Part shown: positions 59,760 to 64,000 of the stretch, piece after piece
How the letters are laid out: every line of letters starts with the position of its first letter
How positions within the stretch are numbered: the first letter of the stretch is position 1
Origin: Pelistega sp.
GTDB taxonomy: Bacteria > Pseudomonadota > Gammaproteobacteria > Burkholderiales > Burkholderiaceae_B
Length of the DNA: 64,000 nt
NCBI GenBank assembly: GCA_030538255.1
Contig: JAUNUI010000013.1
Location: 1 to 64,000, forward strand
Direction: 5' to 3'
Translations under genes and position numbers: made by a program
Notes under the pieces: generated by a model
What the model was told of the DNA's origin: nothing
Databases searched by the model: none
Seen by the model: the letters and a program-made list of their open reading frames with translations, nothing else

Positions 59760-61865
59760 ATGGCCCGCAAAACCCCAATTAATCGCTACCGTAATATCGG
59801 TATTTCAGCGCACATCGACGCTGGTAAAACAACCACTTCTGAACGTATTTTGTTCTACACCGGTGTAAACCATAAATTAGGTGAAACTCATGAAGGTTCA
59901 GCTACTATGGACTGGATGGAACAAGAGCAAGAGCGCGGAATTACCATTACCTCAGCTGCTACGACCGCTTTCTGGCGTGGTATGGGTGGCGATTACCCAG
60001 AGCACCGTATTAACGTGATTGACACACCAGGACACGTGGACTTCACCATTGAAGTTGAACGTTCTATGCGTGTTCTTGACGGTGCATGTATGGTGTATTG
60101 TGCTGTTGGTGGTGTCCAGCCACAATCAGAAACAGTATGGCGCCAAGCTAACAAATACGGTGTGCCACGTTTGGCTTTCATCAACAAGATGGACCGTACT
60201 GGCGCTAACTTCTTCAAAGTTTTTGATCAATTAAAACTTCGTTTGCGCGCTAACCCAGTGCCAATCGTCATCCCAATCGGCGCTGAAGATTCATTCAAAG
60301 GCGTAGTTGATTTGATTAAAATGAAAGCTATCATTTGGGACGAAGCTAGCCAAGGTATTAAGTTTGAATATGGTGATATTCCTGCTGATCTAGAAGCTGA
60401 CGCTCAAAAATGGCGTGAGTACTTGGTTGAAGCGGCGGCTGAATCAAGCGAAGAATTAATGGATAAATACCTAGAGAATGGTGATTTATCTGAAGAAGAC
60501 ATCATTAAAGCGATTCGTAACCGTACGATTGCTTGTGAAATCCAGCCAATGCTATGTGGTTCTGCCTTTAAAAATAAAGGCGTACAACGTATGCTTGACG
60601 CAGTGGTTGATTTCTTGCCTTCACCGATTGATATTCCACCAGTACAAGGTGAGGATGATGACGGTAATCCATTAGAGCGTAAAGCTGACGACAAAGAACC
60701 AATGTCTGCGCTAGCGTTCAAATTGATGACTGACCCATTCGTTGGTCAATTAACCTTCGTTCGTGTGTACTCTGGTGTTATCAATTCTGGCGATACCGTC
60801 TTTAACTCTGTTAAAGGCAAAAAAGAGCGTATCGGCCGTATTCTACAGATGCACGCAAACAATCGTGAAGAGATTAAAGAAATTGTTGCTGGTGACATCG
60901 CCGCGGTTGTTGGTCTTAAAGACGTAACAACAGGTGAGACTCTATGTGATGCAGACAAGCACATCGTTCTAGAGCGTATGGAGTTCCCAGAGCCAGTGAT
61001 TTCTCAAGCGGTTGAGCCTAAATCGAAAGCTGACCAAGAGAAAATGGGTCTTGCCCTTTCTCGTCTAGCACAAGAAGACCCTTCATTCCGCGTTACTTCG
61101 GACGAAGAGTCAGGCCAAACAATTATTTCAGGTATGGGTGAATTGCACCTTGAAGTTCTTGTTGACCGTATGAAGCGTGAGTTCAACGTTGAAGCGAACG
61201 TAGGTAAACCACAAGTGGCTTACCGTGAAACTATTCGCAAGACTGTTGAAGACGTTGAAGGTAAATTCGTTAAACAATCAGGTGGTCGTGGTCAGTACGG
61301 TCACGTGGTCTTGAAACTTGAGCCTCTAGAGCCAGGTGGCGCTAACTACGAATTCGTAGACGCCATTAAAGGTGGTGTGGTTCCTCGCGAATACATCCCA
61401 GCAGTAGATAAGGGTATTCAAGAGACATTGACAGCCGGTATTATTGCTGGCTACCCAGTTGTTGACGTTAAAGTAACATTAACATTCGGTTCATACCACG
61501 ATGTGGACTCGAACGAGAACGCGTTCCGTATGGCAGGTTCAATGGCATTCAAAGAGGGTATGCGTAAAGCTAGCCCAGTATTGCTAGAGCCGATGATGGC
61601 TGTTGAAGTTGAAACGCCTGAAGATTACGCGGGTACTGTGATGGGTGACTTGTCATCTCGTCGTGGTCTCGTTCAAGGTATGGACGATATCGTTGGTGGT
61701 GGTAAAATCGTTAAAGCTGAAGTTCCTTTAGCGGAAATGTTTGGCTACGCAACCAACCTACGTTCATTGACACAAGGTCGTGCGACATACTCTATGGAAT
61801 TCAAGCACTATGCTGAAGCGCCTAAGAACGTTGCTGACGAAGTGATTAGTGCACGTACTAAGTAA
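59760..61865 (+). CDS. fusA: Elongation factor G
   Basis: EF-G is the GTPase that drives ribosomal translocation. The 701-residue protein has G1 AHIDAGKTT near 18, the switch region [10 protein letters not shown] near 59, DTPGHVDF near 88 and NKMDR near 142, then domains II-V with [10 protein letters not shown] near 513 and the [13 protein letters not shown] block near the C-terminus. Length and motifs are normal. Codon choice is strongly biased as in the neighbouring ribosomal genes. A hairpin follows before tuf. Confidence 0.99.
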   Translation: MARKTPINRYRNIGISAHIDAGKTTTSERILFYTGVNHKLGETHEGSATMDWMEQEQERGITITSAATTAFWRGMGGDYPEHRINVIDTPGHVDFTIEVERSMRVLDGACMVYCAVGGVQPQSETVWRQANKYGVPRLAFINKMDRTGANFFKVFDQLKLRLRANPVPIVIPIGAEDSFKGVVDLIKMKAIIWDEASQGIKFEYGDIPADLEADAQKWREYLVEAAAESSEELMDKYLENGDLSEEDIIKAIRNRTIACEIQPMLCGSAFKNKGVQRMLDAVVDFLPSPIDIPPVQGEDDDGNPLERKADDKEPMSALAFKLMTDPFVGQLTFVRVYSGVINSGDTVFNSVKGKKERIGRILQMHANNREEIKEIVAGDIAAVVGLKDVTTGETLCDADKHIVLERMEFPEPVISQAVEPKSKADQEKMGLALSRLAQEDPSFRVTSDEESGQTIISGMGELHLEVLVDRMKREFNVEANVGKPQVAYRETIRKTVEDVEGKFVKQSGGRGQYGHVVLKLEPLEPGGANYEFVDAIKGGVVPREYIPAVDKGIQETLTAGIIAGYPVVDVKVTLTFGSYHDVDSNENAFRMAGSMAFKEGMRKASPVLLEPMMAVEVETPEDYAGTVMGDLSSRRGLVQGMDDIVGGGKIVKAEVPLAEMFGYATNLRSLTQGRATYSMEFKHYAEAPKNVADEVISARTK

Positions 61866-61874
61866 TTTATAAGC

Positions 61875-61913
61875 GTGCGATCCCTGCAGGGGTCGCACAC
61901 AATTTAATTTTTT
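61875..61913 (+). terminator. Partial terminator or attenuator between fusA and tuf
   Basis: GTGCGATCCC (61875-61884) pairs with GGGGTCGCAC (61889-61898) with one T-G pair and a 4-nt loop, followed by a T-rich stretch after ten nucleotides. Distance to the T run suggests incomplete termination, which would set the fusA to tuf ratio. Confidence 0.6.
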
Positions 61914-61940
61914 ATTCATAATTTATTGGAAATATAAATC

Positions 61941-63131
61941 ATGGCAAAAGGTAAGTTTGAACGTACCAAACCGCACGTTAACGTAGGTACGATCGGTCAC
62001 GTTGACCACGGTAAAACAACATTGACAGCAGCGATTACAACCGTATTAGCGAAAGAATTCGGTGGTGAAGCACGTGACTACGGCGCGATTGACGCGGCAC
62101 CAGAAGAGCGTGCACGTGGTATTACGATTAATACCTCACACGTTGAGTATGAAACTGCAAACCGTCACTATGCTCACGTTGACTGCCCAGGTCACGCGGA
62201 CTATGTTAAAAACATGATTACCGGTGCTGCACAGATGGACGGCGCGATTCTTGTGTGTTCGGCCGCTGACGGCCCAATGCCACAAACACGTGAGCACATC
62301 CTATTGTCACGTCAAGTTGGTGTTCCTTACATCATCGTATTCTTGAACAAAGCTGACATGGTTGACGACGAAGAGTTGTTAGAGTTGGTTGAGATGGAAG
62401 TGCGTGAGTTGTTGTCGAAGTATGACTTCCCAGGCGACGACACCCCAATCATCAAGGGTTCTGCAAAATTAGCACTTGAAGGCGACGAAGGTCCTTTGGG
62501 TAAGCAAGCGATTCTTCAATTAGCTGAAGCCCTAGACAGCTACATCCCAACACCTGAGCGTGCTGTTGACGGTACATTCTTGATGCCTGTTGAAGACGTA
62601 TTCTCAATTTCTGGTCGTGGTACAGTAGTAACAGGCCGTATTGAGCGTGGTATTGTTAAAGTGGGTGAAGAGATTGAAATCGTCGGTATCCGTGATACTG
62701 TGAAGACAATTTGTACTGGCGTTGAAATGTTCCGTAAACTTCTTGACGAAGGTCAAGCAGGTGACAACGTAGGTCTATTACTACGTGGTACGAAGCGTGA
62801 AGACGTTGAGCGTGGTCAAGTATTGGCTAAACCAGGTTCAATCAAGCCACACACTAACTTCTCGGCTGAGGTGTATATCTTGTCTAAAGAAGAAGGTGGT
62901 CGTCACACACCATTCTTCCAAGGTTACCGTCCACAGTTCTACTTCCGTACAACGGACGTAACTGGCTCAATCACCTTGCCAGCGGACAAAGAAATGGTTC
63001 TACCAGGCGATAACGTGTCAATGGACGTTGAGTTGATTGCACCGATCGCGATGGAAGAAGGTCTACGTTTCGCGATTCGCGAAGGTGGCCGTACTGTTGG
63101 CGCCGGTGTTGTTGCTAAGATCTCTAAGTAA
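61941..63131 (+). CDS. tuf: Elongation factor Tu
   Basis: EF-Tu carries aminoacyl-tRNA to the ribosome. The 396-residue protein has G1 GHVDHGKTT at residues 19-27, DCPGHADYV near 81, NKADMVDD near 136 and the C-terminal domains with [13 protein letters not shown] near 226. The sequence is normal and strongly codon-biased. If the gene at 19 kb is Balon-like, EF-Tu would be its ribosome-entry partner. Two hairpins follow before rpsJ. Confidence 0.99.
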   Translation: MAKGKFERTKPHVNVGTIGHVDHGKTTLTAAITTVLAKEFGGEARDYGAIDAAPEERARGITINTSHVEYETANRHYAHVDCPGHADYVKNMITGAAQMDGAILVCSAADGPMPQTREHILLSRQVGVPYIIVFLNKADMVDDEELLELVEMEVRELLSKYDFPGDDTPIIKGSAKLALEGDEGPLGKQAILQLAEALDSYIPTPERAVDGTFLMPVEDVFSISGRGTVVTGRIERGIVKVGEEIEIVGIRDTVKTICTGVEMFRKLLDEGQAGDNVGLLLRGTKREDVERGQVLAKPGSIKPHTNFSAEVYILSKEEGGRHTPFFQGYRPQFYFRTTDVTGSITLPADKEMVLPGDNVSMDVELIAPIAMEEGLRFAIREGGRTVGAGVVAKISK

Positions 63132-63145
63132 TTTTTAGATGATTT

Positions 63146-63230
63146 ACGACATCAGGCATTAATTGCTTGATGTCGTGCTAAAACCGCGTTAAAATATTTG
63201 ACTGCCCGAACTTTGGGTGGTCAAATTTAT
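63146..63230 (+). terminator. Two hairpins after tuf
   Basis: The first is ACGACATCAGGC (63146-63157) with GCTTGATGTCGT (63165-63176), one G-U pair. The second is TTGACTGCCC (63198-63207) with GGGTGGTCAA (63215-63224), two G-U pairs, followed by ATTTATTTATTTA. They probably end or reduce transcription after tuf. Confidence 0.55.
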
Positions 63231-63314
63231 TTATTTAGCTCTATATTAATAAATTCTTTATTAATAAGTGTTCTTTATTATTGTTCTTTAAAGTCTGTTC
63301 TTTAGGAAAGTTTC

Positions 63315-63626
63315 ATGAAAAACCAAAAAATCCGTATCCGTTTGAAAGCCTTCGATTATAAATTAATCGACCAATCTGCTGCTGAAATCGTCGATACTGC
63401 TAAGCGTACTGGTGCTGTTGTTCACGGTCCTGTACCACTACCTACACGTATTAAGCGTTATGATGTTCTACGTTCACCACACGTGAATAAAACATCACGC
63501 GACCAATTTGAGATTCGTACTCACCAACGTTTGATGGACATCGTTGACCCAACTGACAAAACAGTTGACGCATTGATGCGCCTAGATCTACCTGCAGGTG
63601 TGGACGTTGAAATTGCATTGCAATAA
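63315..63626 (+). CDS. rpsJ: 30S ribosomal protein S10
   Basis: S10 is a 30S head protein that also serves as NusE in transcription antitermination. The 103-residue protein is complete ([18 protein letters not shown] start, [21 protein letters not shown] block, and a VDVEIALQ end). AGGAAAG precedes the ATG. It lies 183 bp after tuf and is followed by a strong terminator and then metN, instead of rplC and the rest of the S10 operon. Confidence 0.98.
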   Translation: MKNQKIRIRLKAFDYKLIDQSAAEIVDTAKRTGAVVHGPVPLPTRIKRYDVLRSPHVNKTSRDQFEIRTHQRLMDIVDPTDKTVDALMRLDLPAGVDVEIALQ

Positions 63627-63661
63627 GAGCTAGACAATAGCTTGAATTGAAAGCTACTGAT

Positions 63662-63692
63662 AAAAAACCGTGCCACCTGCACGGTTTTTTTA
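63662..63692 (+). terminator. Rho-independent terminator after rpsJ
   Basis: AAAAAACCGTGC (63662-63673) pairs with GCACGGTTTTTT (63679-63690) around a 5-nt loop with a long T run. It ends the str operon transcript and separates rpsJ from metN. Confidence 0.93.
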
Positions 63693-63836
63693 TGACTAAT
63701 GGCTTGGTTTAATTGTTCACCCTAAAGAATCAATTATTTTAATAATCAATTCGTTTTATATAATTTTTGGTAATAAAAAAATAAAAACACGTCAAAATAA
63801 TTTAGGTACAATACGAGCTCACTATAAGGATAAGTC

Positions 63837-64000
63837 TTGATACGTTTACAAAACATACACAAGTCTTTTACATCAAAAGAAAAAACGCTATATGCCTTAC
63901 AAGGGATTGATTTAGCGATTGAAGAAGGCACTGTCTTTGGCATTATCGGCCGTTCAGGTGCGGGCAAGAGTACGCTTATCCGTATGATTAACCAGCTTGA
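63837..64000 (+). CDS. metN: Methionine ABC importer ATPase MetN, partial at right edge
   Basis: The first 54 codons of an ABC ATPase are visible before the window ends. The reading [11 protein letters not shown]...[15 protein letters not shown] then [19 protein letters not shown] matches MetN, where the Walker A is GRSGAGKST and is followed by LIR. The start is TTG, with AAGGA 6 nt upstream and no ATG available before the conserved N-terminus. The remaining domains, including the methionine-sensing C-terminal domain, lie outside the window. Confidence 0.9.
   Translation, partial: MIRLQNIHKSFTSKEKTLYALQGIDLAIEEGTVFGIIGRSGAGKSTLIRMINQL

Noticed and set aside
63746..63967. A 73-codon minus-strand frame at the right edge
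   Set aside because: It is antisense to the start of metN, whose conserved ATP-binding motif proves the plus-strand reading.

Overview
The window reads as a continuous piece of chromosome from a Gram-negative betaproteobacterium of the order Burkholderiales, most likely family Alcaligenaceae. Three Bug-type periplasmic tricarboxylate receptors, TcuAB, CHASE2/FecR signalling and the order rpsL-rpsG-fusA-tuf-rpsJ all fit that placement. Base composition looks to be in the mid-40s % GC by eye (not computed), low for the family and compatible with an Oligella-like, host-associated lineage. The genus is inference. I see no prophage, transposase, CRISPR array, tRNA or rRNA.

Layout. 0-6 kb: sodC, then divergent from it a Fur-box-controlled siderophore ABC importer with an exported metallo-beta-lactamase-fold hydrolase at its 3' end. 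6-10.4 kb: housekeeping genes fumC, serA and meso-diaminopimelate dehydrogenase. 10.9-22.6 kb: an acyl-CoA catabolic neighbourhood (thiolase, HSD10-like dehydrogenase, two sister Bug receptors, acyl-CoA ligase, acyl-CoA dehydrogenase, alpha-methylacyl-CoA racemase), interrupted by a protein of the bacterial aeRF1-like (Balon-type) ribosome hibernation family. 23-27.5 kb: a tricarballylate/citrate-type locus (Bug receptor, TcuB, TcuA) divergent from a GntR regulator. 27.6-28.3 kb: a hicAB toxin-antitoxin pair with a perfect palindromic operator. 28.4-32.3 kb: a NitT/TauT-type ABC importer followed by a PQQ sugar dehydrogenase, divergent from arginase. 33.7-36.5 kb: a PACE efflux pump, NnrE, a Lgt-like/thioredoxin fusion and Tag. 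36.6-40.4 kb: a three-subunit FAD/cytochrome c periplasmic dehydrogenase. 41.4-46 kb: an FNR-controlled copper nitrite reductase cluster (nirK, an Sco-thioredoxin fusion, a PCuAC copper chaperone, a Tat-exported beta-propeller). 46.2-52.9 kb: an itaconate-degradation locus (PrpD-like, acyl-CoA dehydrogenase, LysR, and the hydratase/CoA-transferase/lyase trio). 53-57.6 kb: a CHASE2 histidine kinase, a LysM-FecR protein and an OmpR-type regulator. 58.7-63.7 kb: the str operon. The start of metN runs off the right edge.

Two themes stand out. First, much of the window is for eating organic and acyl acids: Bug receptors capture them, CoA ligases or transferases activate them, and acyl-CoA dehydrogenases, hydratases, a thiolase and a lyase deliver acetyl-CoA and pyruvate; itaconate use would suit a bacterium meeting macrophages. 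Second, several long intergenic gaps carry short degenerate tandem repeats whose unit (13 to 36 bp) differs at every locus, and in at least one clear case the first unit includes the stop codon of the preceding gene. Related in-frame repeats occur in tcuB and the histidine kinase. This looks like a genome-wide process of local tandem duplication followed by decay, and is the least explained structure in the window.
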